DNA of 64,000 bases from Rugamonas rivuli. Its GTDB lineage: Bacteria; Pseudomonadota; Gammaproteobacteria; Burkholderiales; Burkholderiaceae_D. Shown one piece after another: positions 18,828 to 27,991 of this stretch (position 1 is the first letter of the stretch; every line of letters begins with the position of its first letter). Under the pieces are notes generated by a model. The model made no database searches. It was not told the origin of the DNA and saw only the letters and a program-made list of their open reading frames with translations. Made by a program: the position numbers and the translations under genes. The DNA is taken from NCBI RefSeq assembly GCF_009380165.1, contig NZ_WHUF01000001.1:682001-746000 (forward strand), in the 5' to 3' direction.

Positions 18828-20096
18828 TTACTGGAAGGTGATAGGGCCGGTCAGCGTGAGCTGGGTCGTATAGGTCGGTTTGTCCGCGCCCGTGCTCGAC
18901 ACCGAGATGTTCGCGCTGTCGGCGCCGAACGAGATCTGGGAGATCGGGAAATCCTGCATCGCAAACCAGGGGTCCAGGCCCGTCAGGCCGCAAGCTTCCG
19001 TCACCGTGACGTCCTTCAGCGCGATGCTGTACTCGGCGGTGGTCGCGGTCGGCGTGACCTTGGCGCCCAGCTTCACATTGCAGGCGTCCAGTTTGCCGTT
19101 GTTCGGCTTGAGGTTGAACAGGCCGAGCACCAGCTCAACCGTGACCGTGTGATTGCCGCTGTTGACCCATTCCACGTTTTGCGCGAGTTTGAACTTCACC
19201 GTCGACTGGGAATCGATCCGCAAACCGACCGGCGTCGTGCCAGCCTTGAACAATTCCTTCAGGCCGGGGGCCAGCAGGTGCAAGCCATAGTAGGCGCCGA
19301 GCCCGCTGGCGGGTTTGTCCAGCTTGATATTGAAGGCGAAGTTGACACTGCTGCCATCGTCCGACGCGGTCTGAGCGCACCAGTTGTTGCACCACCAGCT
19401 ATTCTCGCTCGAACCGGCGAAACCGTTGACCGTGCCGCCCTCCTTGGTGGTCGAGCCATCCTTGAAACCGCTGGCGTAAGTCAGCACAGGCGCCTTTTCG
19501 GTGCCGATCGGGATATTCTTGACCACCGACGTGGTGGCAAAGAAGTCATCGCCGGCCTGGGTGCCGGTAACGGTGCACAAGCCATTGGCGAGCTTGTTCA
19601 GCGTGGTGCCGCTGACGGTGCACACCGACGGCGTGCCTGAGGCAAAGGTGACGGGCAAGCCGGTGCTGGCCTGGGCCGTCAGCGCCACCGGCTGCGTATC
19701 GAGCGGCTGCGCGCCGGGGTTGCGGAAGATGACGATCTGCGGCCGTTTGGGAACCACGAACAGCTGACGCTCCGAGACCGGGGCATAGCCGGCATAGCCC
19801 GCCTGGGCCGCGGTCACCGCGCATTCGCCCGCTTTCAACAGCGACAGCGTGGCGCCGTCGACGGTACACACCGACGGCGTGTTCGAGGTGTAGGTGATCG
19901 GCCCGCCGGAACTGGCCGTCGCATTCAGCTTGGTGGTCGCAATCTCCGGAGGGAGTGCGACGGTGGCCCCGCCTGCGAACGGGAAGGAAATGGACTGCAC
20001 CGCGCCGCCGCCATTGGCGTCGCTGCCACCGCCGCCGCAGGCGCTCAACAGTAATGCGGTGCCGGCAAGCGCGATTGCCGAAATATGGAATTTCAT
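18828..20096 (-). CDS. Lipoprotein with Ig-like repeats, candidate surface glycan-binding protein
   Basis: 422 residues. ATG 20096 has GAGGAG 7 nt upstream. The N-terminus is a lipoprotein signal with lipobox LLSAC followed by GGGGSD. Two MBG/Ig-like repeats follow (about residues 45-110 and 130-200), each with a TPSVCTV...AxxxxxCxVTxxQAG pattern, so a disulphide in each is likely. The C-terminal ~220 residues form an unrecognised, probably beta-sandwich domain rich in aromatic residues (SWWCNNWCAQ, YYGLHLL, LDPWFAM). Lying directly upstream of the TonB receptor and GH74 in one operon, it occupies the position of SusD/SGBP proteins in Bacteroidetes loci. Glycan binding is inferred from context only. 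Confidence 0.7.
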   Translation of the reverse strand: MKFHISAIALAGTALLLSACGGGGSDANGGGAVQSISFPFAGGATVALPPEIATTKLNATASSGGPITYTSNTPSVCTVDGATLSLLKAGECAVTAAQAGYAGYAPVSERQLFVVPKRPQIVIFRNPGAQPLDTQPVALTAQASTGLPVTFASGTPSVCTVSGTTLNKLANGLCTVTGTQAGDDFFATTSVVKNIPIGTEKAPVLTYASGFKDGSTTKEGGTVNGFAGSSENSWWCNNWCAQTASDDGSSVNFAFNIKLDKPASGLGAYYGLHLLAPGLKELFKAGTTPVGLRIDSQSTVKFKLAQNVEWVNSGNHTVTVELVLGLFNLKPNNGKLDACNVKLGAKVTPTATTAEYSIALKDVTVTEACGLTGLDPWFAMQDFPISQISFGADSANISVSSTGADKPTYTTQLTLTGPITFQ

Positions 20097-20231
20097 CGTT
20101 TGTCTCCTCATGGTTGCTCTTTTCTGATGCATTTTTTGTTCACTGCCTATTGCCTCGCTGTAGTAACCGCAAGGGGCAATTTATTTTCTGTGTAGCGACA
20201 TTCGCCATCATGCGTGCGTCGATGTCGTCCG

Positions 20232-20251
20232 GCAATTGCGATATTGTCCAA
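20232..20251 (-). promoter_or_regulatory. Copy of the 20-bp locus element, upstream of the lipoprotein/TonB receptor/GH74 operon
   Basis: On the minus strand it reads TTGGACAATATCGCAATTGC; the right half matches the element exactly. It ends 135 nt before the lipoprotein start. Confidence 0.5.
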
Positions 20252-20295
20252 TGCAACATATAAATTCACGCAATTGACGGCCGCCGGTATGGCTG

Positions 20296-21684
20296 TTACT
20301 TCGGCACGGGCAGCGGCTTGATTGCGGTCGCCGGCGAATCCAGCTGCAAGGCGATGATGGTGTCGATATCGTTGCGCGCCGCAGACGGCACGGCCAGTTC
20401 GATGCCCTGCCCCGTCTGCGTGTACCGCACCGTACCGCCGGTCAGCACAGACGCGCCGACTATCCTGACTGGAATCGCGGGCAAGGCCAGCTTGTCCTGA
20501 CCCTGCGGCCATTTCAGCACGTGGACGTAGATGGTCTGGTCGCGATGGGTTGACGCACCATACTCGCCCGGCAGGAAAGGACCGCCGCGCGTGGCGTAGA
20601 TGCTCTTGCCGTACTGGCCCAGCCAGCCGCCGATCTCGCGCAGGCGTGCCGCTTGCGATGCATCGATCTGGCCGTCCGGAGCGGGGCCCACGTTCAGCAG
20701 CAGATTGCCGTCGCGTCCCGCCACGTTGGCCAGCAACTGCAAGTAGTGCTTGAGCGGCTTGGGCTGCATGTTGGGCTGGTAGCCCCACGCGCCGGCGATG
20801 GTGGTGCACAGTTCCCACGGATGCTCGTTGTCGAAATCGCCCAGCGCGCCGTCGCCCTCGCGCGAACGGAAGTCCGGCGGCATGTCGGCGCGGCCGTTGA
20901 TGAGCACTTGCGGTTGCAGCCGGCGCAGTGTGGTGTGGACCTGGTCGTGCTGCCAGCTGAAGCCACCCTGATAGTGCTTGCCGTAGCCACGCTTCTTCCA
21001 TTCTGCGATGGCCTCGGCGCCGGCCCACTCGCCGCTGAAGTTAAGCCAGTCGGTCTCGCCGCCGTCGAACCACAGCACGTCGATCTTGCCGTAGTTGGAC
21101 ATCAGCTTCTCGACTTGGCGGTGATACTGCGCCCGCATCGCCTCCGCGCTTTCGCGCTGCAGGTCGGGGAAGAAGAAGCCGGGGAAGCGCCAGTCCAGCG
21201 GCGAGTAGTACAGCCCCACGCCCAATCCCGCCTCGCGCACCGCCTTCACATACTCGGCCACGAAATCGCGGTGCGCGCCGCTTTTCACGCTGGTGTAAGG
21301 ATTGTCGCCGTCGTCGAACAATGCGAACCCGTCGTGATGCCGCGCCGTCAGCACGGTGTACTTCATGCCGGCGGACTTGGCCAGCGAAGCCCAGGCCTTG
21401 GGATCGAAATGGGTGGGCTTGAACTGGTCGGCCAGCTTGGCGTATTGGTTGACTGGGATCTGCTCGCTCCACTGCACCCATTCGCCGCGGCCGGGTATCG
21501 AATACAAGCCCCAGTGGATGAACATGCCGAAGCGTGCCTCGCGCCACCACTGCACGCGTGCCGCCTGTTCGCTATCGGCGGGCGCCTGCGCCATCACAGG
21601 ATTCGGCGTCATGGCTGCTGCACACAGCAAGCCCGCCAGCATTGAGCTCATGCGGCGCACGTTGGTTTTGAATGTCGTCTTCAA
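20296..21684 (-). CDS. GH29 alpha-L-fucosidase (first copy)
   Basis: About 462 residues. I favour a TTG start at 21684 because GAGGAAGAG lies directly upstream and a basic signal-peptide n-region (KTTFKTNVRR) follows; an ATG at 21714 in the same frame adds ten residues but has no visible RBS. GH29 motifs are clear: RFGMFIHWGLYS, TVLTARHHDGF, and the nucleophile Asp in VLWFDGGETDW. It probably removes terminal fucose from fucosyl-galactosyl-xylosyl side chains, in the periplasm. It is divergent from the esterase gene at 21890. A second, distant GH29 lies at 48780. Confidence 0.9.
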   Translation of the reverse strand: MKTTFKTNVRRMSSMLAGLLCAAAMTPNPVMAQAPADSEQAARVQWWREARFGMFIHWGLYSIPGRGEWVQWSEQIPVNQYAKLADQFKPTHFDPKAWASLAKSAGMKYTVLTARHHDGFALFDDGDNPYTSVKSGAHRDFVAEYVKAVREAGLGVGLYYSPLDWRFPGFFFPDLQRESAEAMRAQYHRQVEKLMSNYGKIDVLWFDGGETDWLNFSGEWAGAEAIAEWKKRGYGKHYQGGFSWQHDQVHTTLRRLQPQVLINGRADMPPDFRSREGDGALGDFDNEHPWELCTTIAGAWGYQPNMQPKPLKHYLQLLANVAGRDGNLLLNVGPAPDGQIDASQAARLREIGGWLGQYGKSIYATRGGPFLPGEYGASTHRDQTIYVHVLKWPQGQDKLALPAIPVRIVGASVLTGGTVRYTQTGQGIELAVPSAARNDIDTIIALQLDSPATAIKPLPVPK

Positions 21685-21801
21685 AGTCTCTTCCTCTTCT
21701 ATTTTGTTCAGCATAAAAACCGGCTCAAGATAGATAGAAAATAATTCAAAGGCAAGCCAAGTTTCCCGAACTTTCCGTTTTGCGAAATTTCGAACGTCGC
21801 G

Positions 21802-21821
21802 TTCATCAAATTAGTAATCGC
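21802..21821 (+). promoter_or_regulatory. Weak copy of the 20-bp locus element, upstream of the esterase
   Basis: TTCATCAAATTAGTAATCGC shares about 12 of 20 positions, but it is in gene orientation and ends 68 nt before the start codon, the spacing of the strong copies. Confidence 0.35.
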
Positions 21822-21889
21822 GCCTCGCTTACCATTTTTCTGCTGGCCTACGCCAACGCGTTTAACTCCCTATCAAGGAAATCCACACC

Positions 21890-22789
21890 ATGCGAAAAGC
21901 CATACTGGCACTGCTGTTGCTCACCGCTGCCACAGCCCAGGCTCAAACCAAAGTACTCACGCTCTGGCCGGAGGGCGTGCCCAACGCCAGGACCGCGCCC
22001 GGGCCGGAACAGCTGGACGGAGAGCGCGTCAGCAACGTCAGCCAGCCCACGTTGACGGTGTACCCGGCCACCTACGACCGGCAGGCCCGGACCGCGGTCG
22101 TCATCTGTCCCGGCGGCGGTTACTCCTTCCTGTCCGACACCCGCGAAGGACAGCAATACGCGCAATGGCTTTCAAGCTTGGGCGTGACGGCCTTCGTGCT
22201 GAAGTACCGGCTGTCCGATTACGGCCATCCCGCGCCGCTGCAGGACGTGCTGCGGGCGATCCGCACGGTGCGTTCGCATGCGGCCGAATATGGCGTCGCG
22301 CCGGACCGCATCGGCGTCATGGGCAGCTCGGCCGGCGGACACCTGGCCGCCAGCGCCGCCACGCTGTACAACCATCCGGCCGGCCGCACCGGCGCGGCGC
22401 TGGACGCGGTCAGCGCCCGGCCCGATTTCGCGATGCTGATGTATCCGGTCATAACGATGGAAGAACCGGCGGTGCACGCCGGATCGCGCCAGGCTTTGCT
22501 GGGCGCTGCGCCCTCGCCCGATCAGATGCGGCTGATGTCGGTCGAGCGGCAGGTCAACGCCGATACTCCGCCGACGCTGCTGATCCATTCGCAGGACGAC
22601 GGTCTGGTGCCGGTCGAGAACAGCATCCTGTTTTACCAGGCCCTGACCCGCGCCCACGTGCCGGCCGAGATGTACCTGTTCGAGCACGGTGGTCACGGCA
22701 TGGCCATGCGCCTGGGCCAGGGCACGGCGTCGGACTGGCCGCGCCGTGCCGAGGAATGGCTGCGCGGACGCCAGTTGATCCCCCGCTAA
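21890..22789 (+). CDS. Secreted alpha/beta-hydrolase, probable carbohydrate acetylesterase
   Basis: 299 residues with a signal peptide ending at TAQAQ. The oxyanion region VICPGGGY, the nucleophile elbow GSSAGG (Ser near residue 147), the acid in SQDDGLVP and the His in HGGHGMAM form a complete BD-FAE/Axe-like esterase set. Enzymes of this family deacetylate xylan or other plant glycans. Plant xyloglucan galactose is often acetylated, so removal of acetyl groups before GH42/GH35 action is a reasonable inference. It is divergent from GH29 and convergent with GH97. Confidence 0.85.
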   Translation: MRKAILALLLLTAATAQAQTKVLTLWPEGVPNARTAPGPEQLDGERVSNVSQPTLTVYPATYDRQARTAVVICPGGGYSFLSDTREGQQYAQWLSSLGVTAFVLKYRLSDYGHPAPLQDVLRAIRTVRSHAAEYGVAPDRIGVMGSSAGGHLAASAATLYNHPAGRTGAALDAVSARPDFAMLMYPVITMEEPAVHAGSRQALLGAAPSPDQMRLMSVERQVNADTPPTLLIHSQDDGLVPVENSILFYQALTRAHVPAEMYLFEHGGHGMAMRLGQGTASDWPRRAEEWLRGRQLIPR

Positions 22790-22814
22790 GAGGACCGGCG
22801 CCCGCACCAGGTGC

Positions 22815-24737
22815 TTACAACGGTTCCAGAATCACCGCCGCGCCGCCGCCTGGCGCCAGGCGTAACTCCAGCACGTCGGCGGGGCCGACCTCGCGCTCCA
22901 CCCGGCGCAACTCATTGGGTGTGGCGCCGTCTTCCCAGACAGTGGCGCGGTACCTGCCAGGCGCCAGGAAACGCAGCGGCACGCGCTCCGTGGCGCCGGC
23001 TGGTTCCTCGGCCCGCATCGCGCCGACGTACCAACTGCGGCCCTGCCGCCGCGCCAGCACGATATCGCGCCCCGGCTCGCCGGACAGGAAGCGCGTCTCG
23101 TCCCAGGCTGCCGGCACGCGCCGGACGAAATCGAAACCGGCCGCGTCGCGATAGGCTTCCGGCGCATCGGACACCATTTGCAGCGGGCTGTCGTAGACCA
23201 CATACATGGCCAGCGCCTGGCCGCGCGTGGTCTGCGTCAGCGGCAGCACGTCGCGCACTTTGAAGCTGGCCGTGGTGCCGTTGCGGAAGCCGCCCGGCGT
23301 GTAGTCCATCGGACCGGTCAACATGCGCGTGTACGGCAGCATCAGGTTGTGCTGCGGCGTCACGCTGCTATCCAGCTTGTTCCATTCGGCGCCCAGCACG
23401 CCCTCCTGCGTGATGAAGTTCGGGTAGGTGCGCTGCAGGCCGGCCGGAACATAGGCGCTGTGCAGGTCCAGCAGCAGCTTGCGCTCCGCGGTGGCGGCGG
23501 CGATGCGGTAGTAGAACGCCACCATGTCCTGGTCGTCGCGGTTCATGAAGTCGACCTTGACGCCCTTGATGCCCCAGCGCGCGTAAGTATCGAGCACCTC
23601 GTCCATGCGCGGTGCGATGTGCTCCCAATGGGCCCACAGCAGCAGGTCGACGCCTTTCGCGGCGGCGTAGCGCACCAGTTCCGGCATGTCGATGCCGTCG
23701 GCCGCGCGGGTGATGTCGGTGCCGGGCAACGCTATCCAGCAATCGGGACCGGAGCCCCAGGCCCAGCCGGCGTCGATCAGGTAGTAGCGCAAGCCGGAGG
23801 CCGCGGCGAAATCGATGAAGCGGCGATAGCTGTCCATGTCCGGCTTCAATCCCGACACGGGGCCCGACCACCAGTCCCACGCCGCCTTGCCCGGCTGGAC
23901 CCAACGGAAGTCCTGCGTCGGCTGCGGATTCAGGTTGCCGATCAGGTGCGAGGCGATCATGTCGCCGGCACGGTCGCCCATCATCACCACGCGCCAGGCG
24001 GTGGTCAGTCCGGCCGGCGATACATATGCGGGCGCGGGCCGCTCCGGTGTTGCCGACAGCCGCACCTGCAGCGCGCTGCCTTCGCGCCACAGCGAAGCCC
24101 CGGTGTAGCCGGCCAGGTTGGCCTGGGTGATCGCGTAGGAGCTGCGCCCCGATGCGGTGGTGCAGACCACCGGCACATCGTAGGCGACGCCGTCGCGTAA
24201 TGCCGACACCTTGCTGCGCTCGAACGGCTTTTCGTGCGAGCCGATGGCGACCGACACCAGGCACTCCGGGTCCGCCGCCGGCACGAAGGCGGTGCGTTCG
24301 CCGCGCAGGCGCACCGGCGCGGCATCGTCGATGCGGTAGCGGAAGGCGATGCCATCGTCATAGGCCCGCACATCGAGCAGCAGGCGCCGACCAGCCGGTG
24401 CCTGTTCGCGGAACACCAGCGTCGTGCCGTTGTAGCGGTCGCGTGTGCTGGAGGCCTTGGTGGCCACCAGCGGGATCACGCGGTTGACCTTGACATCCTC
24501 GCGCCGTTCCAGCACCAGCGGGCCGAAGCCAGGGGCGCCGTCCAGTTCAAGCCCCAAGGGCGACGCCGCGATGATGGTTTCGCCACGGCGGACTATCGAA
24601 AACTGGCTGGCGTCACGGGCGATGCGGATCGCCGCGCTGCCGTCCGGCGAGGCCAGCACGGCCGGTCCCTGGGCGGCCGTCGCCGCCACCGGAGCCATCA
24701 TGCAGGCGACGGCAACGGTCGGTAAAAATCGTTTCAT
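22815..24737 (-). CDS. GH97 alpha-glycosidase, probably a retaining alpha-galactosidase type
   Basis: 640 residues with signal peptide (MAPVAATAAQ) and RBS AGGAAG just upstream. An N-terminal beta-sandwich (LASPDGSAAIRI...) leads into a (beta/alpha)8 barrel with WWSGPVSG, YYLIDAGWAWG and KGVKVDFMNRDDQD. Asp396 in KVDFM corresponds to the nucleophile of retaining GH97 enzymes of the BtGH97b type; inverting alpha-glucosidases (SusB) instead use a glutamate base. Alpha-galactosidase activity is therefore favoured, though GH97 is not a routine xyloglucan enzyme. It is divergent from the SSS symporter and carries a copy of the 20-bp element 71 nt upstream. Confidence 0.85.
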   Translation of the reverse strand: MKRFLPTVAVACMMAPVAATAAQGPAVLASPDGSAAIRIARDASQFSIVRRGETIIAASPLGLELDGAPGFGPLVLERREDVKVNRVIPLVATKASSTRDRYNGTTLVFREQAPAGRRLLLDVRAYDDGIAFRYRIDDAAPVRLRGERTAFVPAADPECLVSVAIGSHEKPFERSKVSALRDGVAYDVPVVCTTASGRSSYAITQANLAGYTGASLWREGSALQVRLSATPERPAPAYVSPAGLTTAWRVVMMGDRAGDMIASHLIGNLNPQPTQDFRWVQPGKAAWDWWSGPVSGLKPDMDSYRRFIDFAAASGLRYYLIDAGWAWGSGPDCWIALPGTDITRAADGIDMPELVRYAAAKGVDLLLWAHWEHIAPRMDEVLDTYARWGIKGVKVDFMNRDDQDMVAFYYRIAAATAERKLLLDLHSAYVPAGLQRTYPNFITQEGVLGAEWNKLDSSVTPQHNLMLPYTRMLTGPMDYTPGGFRNGTTASFKVRDVLPLTQTTRGQALAMYVVYDSPLQMVSDAPEAYRDAAGFDFVRRVPAAWDETRFLSGEPGRDIVLARRQGRSWYVGAMRAEEPAGATERVPLRFLAPGRYRATVWEDGATPNELRRVEREVGPADVLELRLAPGGGAAVILEPL

Positions 24738-24808
24738 TCTGCTTCCTTTTCTCAGTTGTGCGGAATTTTCTGCGTGCTGGCGAATTGTGTGTCCTGAGGC
24801 GCAACGTC

Positions 24809-24828
24809 TTCATTACAAAAATCACCAA
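24809..24828 (-). promoter_or_regulatory. Copy of the 20-bp locus element between GH97 and the symporter
   Basis: Minus-strand TTGGTGATTTTTGTAATGAA matches 16 of 20 positions. It ends 71 nt before GH97 and could also serve the divergent symporter. Confidence 0.6.
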
Positions 24829-24979
24829 GCTGACGAATGAAAATTTCGAACCGGCACGGAAGCTTCCATGCGGCGGGCAGTAATGAGCAATAATGTTTTC
24901 GCATTGAATTGACAACAGGGCCCCGGCGCGCAGCGCACGGTTGCCCATCCAGAGACAACCTTTTCACCGTGAGCCTTTA

Positions 24980-26656
24980 ATGAGCACATTTTCGACCATC
25001 GACCTGATCGTCTTCCTCTGTTATTTCGTCCTGGTGGCCGGTTACGGCCTCTGGGTCTACCGGCGCAAGCAAGCAGGTTCCGGTTCCGCCTCGCACGACT
25101 ATTTCCTGGCCGAGGGTTCCTTGACCTGGTGGGCCATCGGCGCCTCGCTGATCGCCTCCAACATCTCGGCCGAGCAGTTCATCGGCATGAGCGGCTCCGG
25201 CTACCGCATCGGCATGGCCATCGCCGTCTATGAGCTGATGGCGGCCGCCACGCTGGTGATCGTGGCCGTGTTCTTCATGCCGGTCTACCTGAAGAACCGC
25301 ATCTACACCATGCCGCAATTCCTCGAACAGCGTTACGGCAAGGCGGTGGCCACCACCATGGCGCTGTTCTGGCTGGGCCTGTACGTCGTGGTCAACCTGA
25401 CCTCCATCCTGTACCTGGGCGCGCTGGCCATCAGCAGCCTGTCGGGCATCGGCCTGCTGCCGTGCATGCTGTTCCTGGCCGTCTTCGCGGCGATCATCAC
25501 GCTGGGCGGCATGAAGGTGATCGGCTACACCGACGTGGTGCAAGTGACCTGCCTGGTGATCGGCGGCCTGGTAACGACCTGGCTGGCGCTGGACATGGTG
25601 GCCAACCTGGCCAATCAACACGGTGCATTGGCCGGTTTCTCGGAGCTGTATGCGCGCGCCCATGACCACTTCGAAATGATCCTCAAGCGCGACAACGCCA
25701 ACTACATGGACCTGCCGGGCCTGTCGGTACTGCTGGGCGGCATGTGGATCGTCAACCTGAACTACTGGGGCTGCAACCAGTACATCACCCAGCGCGCGCT
25801 CGGCGCCGACCTGCCGACCGCACGCAAAGGCTTGCTGTTCGCGGCCTTCCTGAAATTGCTGATGCCAGTGATCGTGGTCCTGCCAGGCATCGCCGCCTTC
25901 GCGCTGGACAAGTCCGGCGCACTGGGCGGCGCCATGACCCAGGGCGGCGAGCTGAATCCGGACCGCGCCTACCCTATCCTGCTGAACCTGCTGCCATCTG
26001 GCCTGAAAGGCATCGCCTTCGCCGCGCTGACCGCCGCCGTGGTGGCCTCGCTGGCCGGCAAGGCCAACAGCATCGCCACCATCTTCACGCTCGACATCTA
26101 CAAGAAGTCCTTCAACAAGGCTGCCGATGAAAAACGCATGGTGTGGATCGGCCGCGTGTCGGTGGTGGTGGCCATGGTGCTGGCGGTGATCATTGCCCCG
26201 ATGCTGGGCATCGACAAGAAAGGCGGCTTCCAGTACATCCAGGAATACACGGGCTTCGTATCGCCCGGCATCCTGGCCATGTTCCTGATGGGCTTCTTCT
26301 GGAAGAAAACCACTTCCGGAGCGGCCATGTTCGCCACCATAGGCGGCCTGCTGGGCTCGATCTTCCTGAAGTTCCTGCCGCAGATGATGGACCTGTCCTT
26401 CCTGGCGCCGATCGGCTTCGCCAAGCTGACTTCCGCCGGCGTGGCCGAGATCCCCTTCCTTGACCGCATGTTCATCGTGTTCTTCTTCGTGGTCGGCGGC
26501 ATGGTGCTGATCAGCAAACTGGCCGAAGCCAAGCGCGACGATACGATCAAACACCTGCATATCGATACCGCGCTGTTCCGCGTCGACGGGGCTTTTGTAT
26601 TCGGCTCTGCGGTCATCGGGCTGGTGCTGACGACTATCTACGGCGTTTGGTGGTAA
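24980..26656 (+). CDS. SSS-family sodium/sugar symporter
   Basis: 558 residues from ATG 24980, where MSTFSTIDLIVFLCYF starts the first membrane helix; the longer frame adds only a hydrophilic, RBS-less tail. About 13-14 hydrophobic segments are visible, with the SSS signature region (ASNISAEQFIGMSGSGYRIG; GLYVVVNLTSILYLGALA) and a SGLT-like MxVxNLNYWGCNQYI stretch. It would carry monosaccharides released in the periplasm (glucose, galactose, xylose or fucose) into the cell. The specificity cannot be told from sequence alone. A broken carboxylesterase gene follows after 13 nt. Confidence 0.9.
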   Translation: MSTFSTIDLIVFLCYFVLVAGYGLWVYRRKQAGSGSASHDYFLAEGSLTWWAIGASLIASNISAEQFIGMSGSGYRIGMAIAVYELMAAATLVIVAVFFMPVYLKNRIYTMPQFLEQRYGKAVATTMALFWLGLYVVVNLTSILYLGALAISSLSGIGLLPCMLFLAVFAAIITLGGMKVIGYTDVVQVTCLVIGGLVTTWLALDMVANLANQHGALAGFSELYARAHDHFEMILKRDNANYMDLPGLSVLLGGMWIVNLNYWGCNQYITQRALGADLPTARKGLLFAAFLKLLMPVIVVLPGIAAFALDKSGALGGAMTQGGELNPDRAYPILLNLLPSGLKGIAFAALTAAVVASLAGKANSIATIFTLDIYKKSFNKAADEKRMVWIGRVSVVVAMVLAVIIAPMLGIDKKGGFQYIQEYTGFVSPGILAMFLMGFFWKKTTSGAAMFATIGGLLGSIFLKFLPQMMDLSFLAPIGFAKLTSAGVAEIPFLDRMFIVFFFVVGGMVLISKLAEAKRDDTIKHLHIDTALFRVDGAFVFGSAVIGLVLTTIYGVWW

Positions 26657-26669
26657 AGGCTGGCCAGGT

Positions 26670-27991
26670 ATGATGTCTGTACGCGGGCTCAGCCTGGCCA
26701 TCTTCGGCTTGCTGGCCCTGGCGACCCCGCTGACCCATGCCATTCCGCTAACCAGTCCGGTCAACGTCACCGGCGGCGCCATCGTCGGCATGCAGGCCGA
26801 CACCCACAGGACCTACTTAGGCATCCCGTTCGCCGCGCCGCCGGTCGGCGATTTCCGTTGGCGCGCGCCGCAACCGGTGGTGCCATGGACGGGCTTAAAG
26901 TTGACCACCAGCTTCTCGCCGGCATGCGCCCAGACTGCGGACTGGATCACGAATCCGAAAAGCGAGGATTGCCTGTACCTGAACCTCTGGACGCCCAACA
27001 AGGCGAACAAGCTGCCCGTCATCGTGTGGATTCATGGCGGCGGCATGTATGGAGGCACCGCCGCCGTACCCGTCCAGAACGGCGCCAATCTGGCCAAGCG
27101 CGGTGCGGTTGTCGTCACGCTCAATTATCGCCTCGGCATATTCGGCTTCTTCGCGCACCCGGAACTGAGCGCCGAATCGCCCTCGCACACCTCCGGCAAC
27201 CAGGGCATCCTGGACCAGATCGCGGCATTGCACTGGGTGAAGAACAACATCGCGGCCTTCGGCGGCGACCCTGAGCGCGTCACGATCATGGGCAATTCAT
27301 CGGGTGGCGAATCGGTCGGGCTGCTGGTCGCCACACCACTGGCCCAAGGCCTGTTCCAGCGCGCCGTGGCCGAAAGCGGCAACGACGCCCTGCCGATCAG
27401 ACCTGACGACAGTCACCGCTTCGACCAGAACGCCGCAGCCGAAGCGAAAGGCCTGGCGCTTGCCAAGTCCGTCGGCGCGGAACATCTGGCCTGGTGACTA
27501 CGCTGCTGGGTCACGCGCCGTCCGAGCGCATGCTGGCGGCCTACCCGGGCGGCAGCGACGCACAGGCTGTCGCGTCCATCCACCAACTGACCAACGACTG
27601 GTGGGGTTGGCGCATGGAACACTGGGCCGCACTGCAGGCGAAATACGGCCGCGCCAAACCGTATGTCTACTACTTCGCCCACCGCCCGGCCGCGCCAGCG
27701 ACGCCGTGCAACTGGGGTTGCGGCGCTGGTCATGGCGTGGAAATTCAATACCTGTTCGACAATCTGGACATCGACGGCCGCGCTTGGGCGCCAGCCGACC
27801 GGCAGTTGGCCTCGCGCCTGGCCGACACCGTGATCCAGTTTGCCAGCACCGGTGCCCCGACCGGAAAAGGCTTGCCGGCCTGGCCCGTGTTCGACGGGAC
27901 GCCGGCGACCACGCTGCGCATAGGCAGCGAGGCGGAGCTGAAACAACATCCGCTGCCCGATTTCACCCTGTTTCCACAGGTCGCGGACTAG
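26670..27991 (+). pseudogene. Type B carboxylesterase remnant, internal deletion and frame change
   Basis: The first frame (26670-27497, 275 codons) has a signal peptide, GIPFAAPPVGDFRWR, EDCLYLNLW, the oxyanion HGGG and the nucleophile elbow GNSSGG. It stops at 27497 just after AKSVGAEHLA. The second frame (27494-27991, 165 codons, GTG overlapping the stop) resumes with the family's C-terminal part, including the His of GAGHGVEI and the closing WPVFDG. Compared with the usual ~500-residue enzyme, about 100 residues between the halves are absent, including the region of the catalytic Glu. An inactivated gene is the simplest reading. It sits 13 nt behind the symporter. Confidence 0.75.
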
